Of a DNA stretch of 64,000 bases, positions 1-11,504 are shown one piece after another. Position 1 is the first letter of the stretch, and every line of letters starts with the position of its first letter. This DNA is from Siphonodentalium dalli (lineage: Eukaryota; Mollusca; Scaphopoda; Gadilida; Siphonodentaliidae): assembly GCA_032622095.1 (NCBI GenBank), contig CP136069.1, positions 107,412,278-107,476,277 of the forward strand, written 5' to 3'. The notes beneath the pieces are model-generated. The model saw nothing but the letters and a program-made list of their open reading frames with translations. It was not told the origin of the DNA and did no database searches. The position numbers and the translations under genes were made by a program.

Positions 1-191
1 AAACTGTGAAACAAAACTGCGATAATTGCGAAAACATCGAACCAAGACAGCGAAAATGACGAAAACGTAGAACGTTACATCGTGCGATAATGACGGAAAA
101 ACTCCGATAATGTCGGGAAAAAAACGACGTCAATGACGCCACATTTTTCGCACTTTTTTCGCATATGCGAAAGAGGTTTTGACATGCTCCC
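1..191. mobile_element. Right end of a TWA-target DNA element with word-array terminus
   Basis: The terminus reads ...GACATGCTCCC and is followed by TAA (192-194). Its inverse matches the terminus at 52017 (GGGAGCATGTCAAAACCTC and a further CTTTCGCATATGC). Inside lies an array of degenerate words of the type GCGATAATGACGGAAAA. The GGG... end and TWA flank resemble PIF/Harbinger elements (inference). The body lies left of the window. Confidence 0.6.
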
Positions 192-1493
192 TAAGACACA
201 CGTGTATTATCGCCACGCGACATGACGCACGCGCAGTGCTTAGCGCAATGATATCGATGTCAATACCGGAACTATTTCTGCTTTGTTTACAAAATAAAAA
301 TGTCGACATGTGATCCGAATTCCGATGTTAATATGTACGCAGTAGGATCATCAGTCAAAATAGACAATGAAGGCGTTGGGAAGATAGAACGTGTTATTCA
401 ATCAACACACGGGGCCATTTTCATTGTGAAATTGGATGGAATTGACTTCACGGTGAATTTGAAACAAGAAAGGTTGTCACTCATTCAGAATCAGACGACA
501 CGTGTGAACTCGCAAAACGTAAACACGGATGAAAGATTTATATTTGTGCCTACTACAGAAATTCAAGATTATGTAGACGCTCAGGTCAATAAAAATACTC
601 TCTCAAAACATATTATGACATGAAACTCCTTAAATCGTTCATGCATAGTCCTCAGATTAATGTTGACAGACCCATCCATGAAATTTCGCCAGATCAGCTG
701 TGCCTTATTTTGAGCAAGTTCTTTCTCGGGGTCAGGAAACAAGGAGGGGCTGAATATGAACCGTCAACATTAGGTGGATTTATGTCCAGTTTTGACAGAT
801 TGAAACGGTGTGATTATGGTTTTCAAATAGCTACAAGCACAGAATTCATGAAAGTTCGCGAAGTGTTGAAGGCTAAACAGACAAGACAGTCAATGACTGT
901 GGGGTCGCTCACCAGACTGCAAAGACTGGGACTCTGGAGACCAAAACAGTCAGCACTTTTCATAATCACTTTAAAAGAAGTAGATTTAAACAGGATATGT
1001 GGCTAGAGAGACTTCAAGTATGTAGCTTGGTGAAAATCCACCTTGAAATTGCCAACTGTACACTACTGATCACCCCCCTCCTCCAGCTCAACAAGTCCCC
1101 TCCCGACCGGGCTCCAGACTCCCAAGTCTTAGGTTGGAATTTCACAACCGACACCTCAAACTTTCTCAATTGTTGGAAATTTCCAATCTCACAAGCGCCT
1201 TTTTCTAAAACCATTTAAACATGTTTGAAGCCCAATTATCCATGGACCCAAAACACAATACATGTATGTCAGACCAATCAGTCAGGTGGTTCCAAGGTAG
1301 ATGTTTTAATGAATTTGGTATTTCGATGATTTTATTGGACACAAAAGTGTTAACTCCCCATAGCCTGCCATTTCTTGACAGGTTGACCTCATTTTAACAA
1401 ATCTGAATCTCAGTCACTAAAGGATCCTCCTGATTCCTCCATACTATATGTATTAAAGCTAAATAGTCCAAACTCTCTTGAGAAGACATTTTA

Positions 1494-1576
1494 AGAATTA
1501 CTATAGAGACATATAGTTATGTCCCTGGTCCCACGGTGGGACCAGGGAGATAACTATATGTCTCTATAGTAATTCT
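1494..1576. repeat. Head-to-head palindrome of core repeat, 83 bp
   Basis: Two inverted arms of about 40 bp meet at 1535 (GGTCCCACGGTGGGACC at the centre). Each arm is the start of the P1 core unit (AGAATTACTATAGAGACAT outward, ATGTCCCTGGTCCC inward). The same structure occurs at 14558-14640. Confidence 0.9.
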
Positions 1577-1914
1577 CCCACCCTATTTAACCTGGTGACC
1601 CTATCTGAATAAATTTGAATCCCAGACACCAAAGAACCCTTCATACATATCATAAATATCAGTAAAATAGACCTGATGGTCCTTGTGAAGGAAGGATATT
1701 AAGAGGGAAACTGTCCTTCGCTTGGCCCCTATTTGACCAGGTGACCCCATTAAAAAAAATCTGCATTGCAGTCAAGGAAGAACATTCCATTCTATATAAG
1801 CCAACTAGTTCTTGCGAACATATTTTAAGAATTACTATGTAGTGAAATAGTTAAGTCTCTTGCTCTGGCCTTATTTGACTTTGTGATCCCATTTTCACAA
1901 AGGATAAGAATTAA

Positions 1915-2513
1915 CTTCCCCAGTTGAAGTTGGTGATATTCACCCATTGGGCACCTCATTTATGAATTTTATCTTCTGCAAATTAGGGGATATAGAAACT
2001 TCCTAGAAGGGAAATTTAACTAACAACAATGTAAATTTGATACTATAGATACTTCCCAGAAGATGAGGCCTAAGCAGAATGAGGTCTCCAGAGGGTAAAT
2101 TTGGTGATGCTAGCCTGCTGTGTGGGATAGCATCACTAAAAGCATGTCTGTTCCTACATTGTGCATGTCTGGCCTCAAGCAACACAATGTATTATACAAT
2201 CAAGCCTTGAAATAGTCTGTCTGTTGTTTGCAGAATGAGGTCCCCAGAGGGTGAATTTAGTGACGCTATCCTGCACAGCGGGCTAGTATCACTAAATTCA
2301 CCCTCTGGGGACCTCATTCTGATAAGGCCCTCAACTGCTATGGAAGACCTAGAATAAGATTGAAGTTCCCCAGTTGAAGTTGGTGATGTTCACCCATTGG
2401 GCACCTCAATCATGAATTTTATCTTCTGCAAATTAGGGGATATATAAACTTCCTAGAAGGGAAATTTAACTAACAACAATGTAAATTTGATACTATAGAT
2501 ACTTCACAGAAAA
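1915..2513 (+). repeat. About 450-bp tandem unit with 91-bp hairpin (copy A, partial second unit)
   Basis: Units begin CTTCCCCAGTTGAAGTTGG near 1915 and again near 2365. The first unit ends in a hairpin at 2231-2321 with arms of about 38 bp (CAGAATGAGGTCCCCAGAGG on the left, its inverse on the right) and a 14-base loop. Related units occur at 14986-16112 and 38374-39790. Confidence 0.85.
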
Positions 2514-3010
2514 TGAAATTAATCTGATTTTAATGACCACTGAGTGATAATGTAAACAACAAGGGTGCTTCATTGATAACACCATTAATCTCAGTTAAAT
2601 TACAAATGACATGAATTACACTCTCTGGGGATGGAAAGCACTATGGCACAGCAGATGTTATCTACCCATCTGCCAGTTGTATAAACGTGTGTCCATCAGA
2701 GCACATGGGTGGCTTGCTGTAGTAGAGAACACAAGGATTTAAAGTCATTTACTGAACATTTCTGTACATCTGTCTGTTCCTGATTTCTCCCAAACCCCTG
2801 ATTTCAACCAAATATAGTGGAGTGACTAGAGGTACCTCCCCTCCCCTCCCAAAGATGTAATGTCATAGGTTCTTCACAATTTTAATGAGTTTTTTTTTAT
2901 TTTATTTAAAAATAAAATATTTTATTTAATAAAAAAAAAAATATTTATTAAAAATAAAATATATCTATATATATTTTTTTTGGTTAAATTGAGCAATAAG
3001 TTAAATTGAA
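2514..3010. other. Repeat interior, AT-rich
   Basis: Part of P1 copy A. Holds a poly-A/T stretch at 2890-2990 and no recognisable coding sequence. Confidence 0.6.
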
Positions 3011-4335
3011 AAAATTCAGATTTATGTCCATAGTCCCACCCACATTTGACCCAGTGACCTCATTTGAACAAATCTGAACCACAGTCACCCAAGGTACCCT
3101 CATACCAAATATGAACCCATTCGGCCCGACAACTTCAGAAAAGAAGTCGTTTTAAGAATTACTATGTGGAAAAATAGTTATGGTCCTGACATCAAAACTA
3201 TTTGACTTGGTGACCTCATTTGAACAAATCTGAATGAGAGTCACCTAGGGAACATCCACACCAAATATGAACCAATTCGATATGATGGTTTCAGAGGAGA
3301 AGATGTTTTTAAAAAAGTTTACGGACAGACAGACGGACGGATGGACAGACGGACGGACGGACGAGGAGTGATGACTATAGCTCCACTGGAGACTTTGTCT
3401 CAGGTGAGCTAAAAAGCTTAAAAGGTCAAGGTCTAGGTAACCGTGCCAGGAAATCTGACCCAATAAATGATGATGAAATAGAGAAACTGTGGGAGTCTTC
3501 ATGTTTCGGTACATCATCACCAGAATCGATATTAAACACACTTTGGTTTTATAACACTCAACAATTTGGTTTGAGGGGGTCCGACGAGCATCGAGATATG
3601 TGTTGGGGTGATGTAATGCTTGCAAGGATTCTTTGGGGCAAGAATATCTAGATTTTGAAGAACGATAGACAAAAACTCGTTCTGGACAAAATCCCAGATA
3701 TGTAAGGGCAGTGAGGCCAAAAATGTGGACAATATCAAATGTAGATCGTTGCCCTGTTTCTGTCTTCAAGAAATTTGCAGAACTCAGACCAAAGAACTAC
3801 TGTAAACCTACCGACCCCTTCTACATCGCAACACATACTTATCAAGGCAAGCTTGGTGCAAACGACCAATGGTTTAAACGACAGCCAGTGGGTGTGCCCG
3901 AAAACATCTTGTTCAGAAACTCTGTGAATCAAATATTCCTCCAACTCAAATAATACAGATCACTGGACACAAAAACCTGGCATCCATAAATAATTACAGT
4001 CACCTAAATGACGAACAACATCGTAACATATCCAAAATTCTGAGCAACGATATCTCCACGAATGAAAGTTTGAAACACAGTGATTTCCCAACCTGTCGAC
4101 CTTCGACTTCACAGGAAATAACAGTTCGCCCACTCCTTCATTGGTCGTTCCCGAATCGGTGAGACTATCAAAACAACTAAATGCACAGCTGTACAGCAAA
4201 TCTATAACAGTTTTTGGACGTGCCATATCCGGAGGAACCATAAACGTCAACATCTATAACCAAGAGAAAAGTCCAACTGAACCAAAACGAAGGAGAATTC
4301 GTGTGATTGACAGCGATTCTGAGAATAGCCAGTGA

Positions 4336-4676
4336 CGTCATGACTCAACTTCCCGCGAGGGGCCCCGACGGGGATGACACAGTTTATGAACTTATCAATG
4401 TTATTGTTGTGTTAATTACAATTTAATTGAGATATTAAAGTTGTGTTGTGTTATTTTGGGTCGACTATGATAAACGCATGGGTGATAAGGCTAGTTGAAC
4501 ACTTTTGTCAACATGAAAAGACACATTTAAAATGGTACTATATTTTTGCTCGAAGGTGTCTGTACCTCTTCTTTAGTTGTGATAAGGAAATCAGTATTAT
4601 TGTTTTAACCCCTGACGTTTTGATATCATTTTTCCTCTTTAAAATGCAATTATGTGATAAAAAGGATCTCAAATTC
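4336..4676. other. Region 3' of the recombinase pseudogene
   Basis: Begins with a CG-rich patch (CCCGCGAGGGGCCCCGACGGGG), then an AT-rich stretch with ATTAAAG. It may be the 3' part of the Crypton-like element. No gene was recognised. Confidence 0.4.
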
Positions 4677-4796
4677 GTCGCAATTCTATATGAAATTTAT
4701 TAACCTCGTACACTAAATTTGATTCGATCCTCGCTAAAGCTCGCATCGAATCGAATTTAGTGCACTTGGTTAATAAATTTCATATAGAATTGCGAC
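4677..4796. repeat. 120-bp near-perfect palindrome
   Basis: The outer 29 bp of the arms (GTCGCAATTCTATATGAAAT plus TTATTAACC) are exact inverse copies. The inner arms (CACTAAATTTGATTCGAT and inverse) pair with a few mismatches around a short centre, CTCGCTAAAGC. The structure could be a solo foldback element or the 3' end of the Crypton-like unit. Confidence 0.92.
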
Positions 4797-5342
4797 TATA
4801 TATTCTATATAGCTATCTGGGAAGACCCCAAAGATTTCATGTAACACCTTTTGCGATTCATTTGAAAATTAAGTACTTCACACAACGCGAGAGAGAAATA
4901 ACGTTGTGAAAATAGCATCATCACATGGAAGATTAGATTCACCACTGGTACTGTTAGTGACATGGTAAAAAGTTTGATTTTACAGAACGCTGTATAAAAC
5001 CGAAATATGTTCAAGCACGTTAACTCTTTCGCTGCCAAACGCGCATAAATGCGAACTTCGAAGACGCTGCCAATCGCGCATTTTTTGCGAATTTGGTATG
5101 TAGTCTAATGTATGGGATATAACTCTAGTCTTTCCAGCATGTTTGACAGTGTACAATGTATTTATCTGTAGTACTGTTGCACGCGAACAATTTAAAGCGA
5201 CAATGTCCTAAAAGTCATGCTATTTCTGACGTTATGGGAGTACAGTCAGAGCCGGAATATTGCGTCATTGTTGTTAGCACGTGGTTATCAGTCGAAAATG
5301 GCTGCTCGCAAAAGTCTCAGGACTGAAGAAGTTATTGTTATT

Positions 5343-5700
5343 ACCTCTATACTCTAATGATCGAGGGGCGCCTGTGGTGCATAAGTTACTTATACCTATT
5401 ATGTATGTGGGCAGTAGCCTCTATAGCGGCGCCTGCGGCGTATAAGATACTATGGGTGGCGGGACGGAGAGGTGGGTGGGTAACTATAACCTCTATACTC
5501 TAATGATCGAGGGGCGCCTGCGGCGCATAAGATACTTATACCTATTATTTATGTGGGCAGTATAGCCTATATAGGGGCGCCTGCGGCGCATAAGATACTA
5601 TGGGTGGCGGGATAGGGTGGCGGGTGGGTAACTAACCTCTATAATCTAATGATCGAGGGGCGCCTGCGGCACATAAGATACTTATACCTATTATTTATAA
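5343..5700 (+). repeat. 146-bp tandem repeat, about 2.4 copies
   Basis: Units start ACCTCTATACTCTAATGATC at 5343, 5489 and 5635. Each contains two GGGGCGCCTGCGGCGCATAAG-like blocks, so there is a half-period as well. The GC-rich core contrasts with the surroundings. Confidence 0.92.
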
Positions 5701-5861
5701 TACACCTTTACTGGTTTTGAACAACCCTTGTCTATTGTATTGTTTTCCAGTGGTGATAACAGGCAACTAAATTAATTATGCTGGTGAGTTGACCATGCGT
5801 ACGCCCGCGTGACCCATATAATTCACATAAATCATCGTAAAACCCAATTTTCCTGAAATTC

Positions 5862-6300
5862 AAGATGGCCGTCAAGATCACGTGACTTATAAGGGGCGGA
5901 GCAGGGTCATATGTCCCCCTGCACGTATATATACATATGGCTATGGTTATATTATATATATCTATATTTAGAATTGTACCTATCAGGGAATATTCAAGCA
6001 ACAAAAGCACGAACTCAACAAAGTGCGCCATTGTATCCCATTTTGCTACAAATAGGTGGCAACTTGCATAAATCCAAGATGGACGCCAAGGTCACGTGAC
6101 GTATTTTATGTCCAAAGTGGGTTCATATAGGTTACTCCCGTGTACCTTACTGTTGGACATCGTATAATTGGGTTGAAAATTAGAAAACAAACAACACACC
6201 CATTCATACCCACACAAACTGTACATATACCGGCAAATAGCCACTAATCCAACATGGCCGCCAATGTCACGTGACCTTGGTGGGCGTGTCCACGGCGGCA
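5862..6300 (+). repeat. Diverged tandem repeat with CACGTG core, 3 units
   Basis: At about 5862, 6072 and 6250 similar segments read AAGATGGCCGTCAAGATCACGTGAC, CCAAGATGGACGCCAAGG/TCACGTGAC and ACATGGCCGCCAATG/TCACGTGAC. Spacing is about 180-210 bp and the rest of each unit is poorly conserved. Confidence 0.6.
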
Positions 6301-6472
6301 TTTGACAGGGTATACCTATGTCTATATACATGTGAAGTTTCAACTAATTATATTAGAAACTGCTTGAGATATGATGTATTACCCATATATACCTGAAATA
6401 CATGGATATATGTACAGGATGCGTGGCACTGGGGGGTACGTCTGTGGTGGCGGGTGGCAGCGGAAGAGTTAA

Positions 6473-7175
6473 GTAAATTGACTTGTGCCAAACTTGATTC
6501 TGATATTATATAAATATTTAATAGAGACAACATGGTATGTGGAGATGCCAGCTTCAGGCGCTGTCAGTTACAGCGCTCAAATGTTGCATGTGGTCGCCAT
6601 AAATTATTGCATATCGATAACGATTGAGTATATATCATATGACAATTATTTTCCAAATAAGCATCGTGAAAATTCACCAAGATTATATTTTTTAAACGTC
6701 AATCAACATGTCCACCACAGGAGAACGATATATCAGTGCTAGATATATGAATGAATGTACTCCGAAGATACTAATATCTTATTGCAATGGAGATGGCTGC
6801 CAATGTGGCAGAAATGTAGAAATTTTACATTAAAATACATATATTTCCACAATATATCCCTGATTGTTAGAATGACACATATGCATATCATTATCATACA
6901 TGGGCTTTCGTGTTAGAATGACACATATGCATATCATTATCATACATGGGCTTTCGGTGAGAACATACAATTCACTATATAAAACCGAAATATATGTTCA
7001 AGCACGTTAAGTAAATTGACTTGTGCCAAACTCGATTCTGATATTATATAAATATTTAATAGAGACAACATGGTATGTGGAGTTGCCAGCTTCAGGCGCT
7101 GTCAGTTACAGCGCTCAAATGTTGCATGTGGTCGCCATAAATTCTTGCATATCGATAACGATTGAGTATATATAT
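6473..7175 (+). repeat. Direct duplication of about 200 bp, 540 bp apart
   Basis: The segment from GTAAATTGACTTGTGCC to GATAACGATTGAGTATATAT occurs at 6473-6640 and again at 7011-7170 with few differences. The left part of copy 1 lies at 4993-5023, separated from its remainder by the TTAA element. No gene was recognised. Confidence 0.85.
6865..6956 (+). repeat. 46-bp exact tandem duplication
   Basis: TGTTAGAATGACACATATGC through CATGGGCTTTCG is present twice without differences (6865-6910 and 6911-6956), indicating a recent duplication. Confidence 0.95.
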
Positions 7176-10100
7176 CAACTCGTATACTAAAAGGTCCAGT
7201 GACAGACTCAATCAGATACTGTATATAGCTAACAGTGACTGGCTTTTGAAGCCTGAAATTGAAAATATAAACCAGGAGATCGCCCAGGGTGTTGTTAAGA
7301 TAATATAGATATAGTTTAATCTTGTAAATTCGCCATGGTACATGTACACCGCGGTATAGGCTTGGTTGCTGAATGAGGCTGTCGAAGTCACACGGAAGTT
7401 TTCTGACAAGATATGCATAAAATATTAAAATGTATCCTTGTATCGGTACTTTTGGTGATTGGAATCGAAACTCAACACGAAATGATCAGACACAACATCT
7501 ACCGTTCTGGCAATCATATATGCGTAGGGAGAAATATTGACGATTGCCTCATGCTTAAACAGCATCTTGTCACCAGTTCATACTAAGTACCGGTACATTT
7601 CCACGTGCGCATTAATATAGGACGACCAAGATGGGATATATAGTGACAAGTTTGAACTAGAACTCAAGCAATATACTTACTTGAATTACAGCCATATTAA
7701 CATATTTTTTGTATTACTACATGTATGTATATAATTAGTTTGTCTCAGATACAAGTATCGCTAATGTGTATCTGGACAATCACTCTCGTTGTGTGGTGTG
7801 AATATAAAATTATTCCTGGAAATTACTCACATAAGCCTGTACAGTTGATGCGAAGATGTCGAATCCGGTCCACGATCAAACGTATATTGATTGCCGTATT
7901 ATTCATATATATACTGTTTAAACTAGGGTCTACTTATCAAACTGGATTGCTTATGAAGTGAACATGTATGTGGCTCTTCGGTCAATAACCTCCCCGTGGC
8001 CGTTTAGATTTCTGCTGAAGATCATCTGTATATGCCGCTAGGTTGGGGGTAGATTATCACGATGCATGAATGTAGTATGATATATACAATTTGTGGGATA
8101 TAGCCAGACTGATCAGATAACTCCTAGTCAAACAGAATTAGACCAGTTTGAGGCATTAGCATATAGGTGGATCGGCCTATATAATATGATCTGAAAGATG
8201 TCATTATTATAGTGAACCATGGCGACCTCCATAGTGCACATGCTAATTCAACTTCCTTCATTTCCGCAATTCTGTTGGTTCATGATAACGTGCTAACCAG
8301 AATCAACATGGCACGTCACGAGCTGTTATCAACTCCAACTATTACTTCACATTGTGTTATAAGAAGTTAGTGGATTACACTGCCCCAATATGTCATTCAG
8401 TATTCAGAACATGGATTCCAGAGGTTATTGGACATAATAAATCAAACTGATGACACCAGAGGACCCATCACTACCAATGGATTGTTCTCCCGTTTCCCAC
8501 TGTGTGGTCTTACCTTTATTCAAAACGTTGGAATTAGTTATATAATAAGTATCACCTGTCTATTTTTGGCCCGTATCTATTGCGTTTACTATTCATATTC
8601 TTTCGTCATCTAGTACAGGGTTCGATACGCAGAGCAGTTATGCAGTCCCTGGTGATTTCGATAAACTTAAAAATAATCACTAATGAAGTGGGACCAGCAG
8701 CACAATGATAACCATTAGCAATAACAACTTTCCTGTTGAACTGATGTACAAACGCAATCAATGCATTGTCCCACTAAACTCTTCATATGCCTAAATCATA
8801 TAAATCAATATGGGACATCGTTTTTCTCCTGTACTATCAATTGTGCATACCAGCCTACTGTGTTCATAGAAGTCACCGTTCGTATATTGGGCGAATCACT
8901 TTGGAATCACCACCAATTAACTGAACACGAAGAAAGCCAAGAACCAGACACATCACTTCATCTGGTGTCGGGGATCTAGCCTTGTGTATGATAATGTTCA
9001 TGTCAACTGAATAAACATATACTGATAGGTCAATAACTTATAGTATCTTCACAAAAGGACTCCAAGTATGCTATGAAAGTGGTTGGACTACATGTACTTC
9101 GCTGAATCTGGTATTCACAATATATCACTTTAATCTTGAGACGGGACGCTACCCCTTATATGAATATATTACCCACCTATGTGGGTCTATTCTATTTTGA
9201 TCTGCCGTGCTTATCAATACGATTGAAATATGCTAAGTTCAGCTAAAAGAGGTTCAAATGGTGTTGCCATGCAAATTTAATTCAAGGTTACAGCGCAACT
9301 AACAAGTGAGATAAGCAGGCCAAATGACAGCCAAATAATTAATTCTACTATTGTTTGTGTTTTATAGACAAGGATGTGTTGTTTCTTGCTTGCCATGAAT
9401 CATGGTATAGAAAAGTACAATCCCCACTTCATAGCTATGACACAATAAACAGCTGTGTATTCCTACCTTATATGATACACTATATGTATTGTCTACTGAG
9501 TAGATGTCACGAAAAGAACTAACATCAACGCTTATCTGCATCATCAATTGCCATTTGATATGGTAACCACCAATATTTCTCAATTAGAACTCTGGCTTAG
9601 AATATAACACAGAGGGTTAGACAATGGGATGGAAACACTTGTCCCTCAAGCTAAGATGGAGGACATATTTCTAATTTCACATAGAGTGTTGGATTTTCTC
9701 TTCAACTCTCTTTCCCCTTAATATCAGGGAACGTATGCAGTGTAGGACATCCGTCAATTCGTATAATAAATTAAAGCTATGCTCATTGACTTAAAAATAG
9801 ACGATTAACCTAATTCCCCATGATGGAATGCCAGGGCGACATTTGGTGGTGTAACGAACACAGACTTTTGCATTTTGACTGCCATGTTGGTAGCCATCTT
9901 GTGTGAAATTGAACAGTCTGTTGAAGTGTGATACTAATGCGTGTTAATTCCGTACGCGACACAAATATTTCTCCCCCCTCAATGAGTTACGCTTATTTCT
10001 ATAAATCTATTGATAGAATATTGCAATTGATTTTTGATAAAATGCTATAATTCGGTTGTCTAAAGTGGATTTTTGACAGATCGAACATGTTGTGTACAAT

Positions 10101-11504
10101 AACATTGGTGCACTACATTGGTTAAGTATTAAGTAAACACTGATTTATCACAATTCCCAGTCGCTACAAAAGGAAAGATCATTTAAATGAGATTCTTGAA
10201 AATCGCAAAATTGTTGATATTCTGGTGCAATTTTGGCGGCCATCTTAGACTGGAATAACATTTTCCAGTGAATTTGGGAACTGCATTTTGAGAACTGCTA
10301 TTGATGAATTGCCCTTACTGAGAAAAATGTAAAACAATTAAGAAATATGCGCAGAATTCATTAGTTCTTTGGACAACCCTACATCTGAACTGAACTGACA
10401 ATTACGTCATTTTTGTGACGTCATAATTCTCTCCAGTCGCGGACCCATGAAGCCTAACAAACTTTTTCCGATAAAGTAAGTGATACCCTATCATAATATT
10501 AGTCTATACATTTGTTCAACAAATTCCCACGAAAGTACATAAGGGGCTCTCTTAATTGAAAGAACTGTGCAATGTAAGTGATGCATTCTATTTCTTATGG
10601 ATATTCCAACTCAACGGTATCAAAGTTGTCAATTTGGCTCAAAATGGCTGCCAAAATGAAACCGCTTCAAAGTTGTGGTTGATGAATAAAATTGACTATT
10701 CTGTCTTATATACATTGAATACTAATATTTCTGTTGCACATTGATTAATTTTTACTATTTTAATCACTGAAATTACCAGAATTATGGGATTTTTCTGTCA
10801 CATTCTTGGCATCAAAATAAAAAAAAAAAAACTTTTCAGGTTCGGATCATTTTTTCAAGTAAAATGGAACTATCTTAGGTATCAAAGGTGCTTTTTATTT
10901 TGATCTGTCTTAAATATGTCACACTGAGGTGTTTTAGAAATATTTTACTCAAGATGGCTTGCAAAATGGCATTCACATTTGGTAAAAAGTTTATTTGTCA
11001 CATTTATTCCGAACATTATTCTCTGCTGTTCCGAAAAGGTACCAAATGGTGACTCACTAGTTTATTAAACATGCTACATAATCACTGACAACTAAATGTT
11101 ATATTCTGGTTGTGCCAGTACCTTATGAGATATGACAAATAATTTTAAGGGATGTAGTATGGATTTTGCCGAAAACGTCTTTTGGGATTCTGTCCATGTT
11201 TTTGAACGGAAATTGACAGAACATTTCAACGCAACTAAGAAGGATCATATTATGTGGCTACTCTGATCCATTAGCATAAAAATTTATTAACTTATAAACC
11301 ATTGTCAGGAAAACTGTTTCCAAACCGTTTCCTTCATATTGCATATAAAGGTGGGCCACCATTAAGGTGCAGAATACTCTGATACCGATTTTAACATATC
11401 CCTGAGTTATAGTGATAGGAAAGCGATAGTCACCCAACGGTACACCAGTACAACTCACACATAACAATTTAGTCACTCCATGTATACATGAACATCACAT
11501 AAAT
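7176..11504. other. AT-rich sequence without recognised genes
   Basis: Only short ORFs (up to 78 codons) without familiar motifs. A palindromic TGACGTCA lies at 10416-10423, next to ATTACGTCAT, but nothing ties it to a promoter. Scattered AAGATGG/CCATCTT words resemble those of the P3 repeats. Confidence 0.5.

Larger units (their letters stand above)
881..3414 (+). mobile_element. Pearl-like/HINE element, family P1, copy A (inside the Crypton gene)
   Basis: The left end ACAAGACAGTCAATGACTGT contains the palindrome ACAGTCAATGACTGT, followed by GCTCACC. The right end has a CTCC/GGAG hairpin and finishes GGTGAGCTAAAAA, an inverted copy of the left GCTCACC. Before it stands a GACGGACGGACG tract (3325-3362). 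The middle holds core repeats of about 160 bp (TATGTCCCTGG..., TTTGACCCAGTGACC..., AACAAATCTGAA...) and about 440-bp units with hairpins. This architecture matches bivalve pearl elements, regarded as non-autonomous Helentrons; the family label is an inference. It is nearly identical to 13935-15100 over its first kilobase, so the copies are fairly recent. Short ORFs such as 997-1218 recur in both copies and are repeat sequence, not genes. Confidence 0.7.
300..4335 (+). pseudogene. Crypton-like tyrosine recombinase (DUF3504 / KIAA1958-like), broken
   Basis: Degenerate gene of the DUF3504 tyrosine-recombinase family, the group tied to Crypton transposons and to the host genes KIAA1958, QRICH1 and ZMYM2-4. 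An N-terminal ORF (300-623) is joined by a one-base frameshift near 610 to an ORF reading SPDQLCLILSKFF (from 620). At about 880 a pearl-like element (881-3414) splits the gene. Coding sequence resumes at about 3415 with FYNTQQFGLRGSDEHRD, the box with the catalytic Arg. A -1 frameshift near 3634 and an in-frame TAG at 3666 follow. The C-terminal part has IIQITGHKNL and INNYSHL, the His and nucleophile-Tyr boxes. The tail includes ISGGTINVN and a basic KRRRIRVIDSDSE, and stops at 4335. The HxxR box expected just before IPPTQIIQ is missing, apparently by deletion near 3920. It is not functional as it stands. Confidence 0.85.
5024..6468. mobile_element. TTAA-flanked (piggyBac-like) non-autonomous element
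   Basis: TTAA at 5020-5023 and 6469-6472 flank inverted ends: CTCTTTCGCTGCCA on the left, and on the right TGGCAGCGGAAGAG, whose inverse is CTCTTCCGCTGCCA. A diverged copy of the unoccupied site lies nearby (6978-7175), where TTCAAGCACGTTAAGTAAATT runs without interruption. TTAA targets with CYYTTT ends are typical of piggyBac elements; no transposase is present. The interior holds a 146-bp tandem repeat and a diverged E-box repeat. Confidence 0.8.

Noticed and set aside
997-1218. ORF of 73 codons repeated identically at 14061-14282
   Set aside because: It lies in the P1 left region in both copies. Identity reflects recent copying of the repeat, and no protein motif is visible.
3245-3769. 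Minus-strand ORF of 174 codons
   Set aside because: Antisense to the Crypton-like coding sequence and the GGAC tract (RPSVHPSVCLSV is the translated microsatellite).
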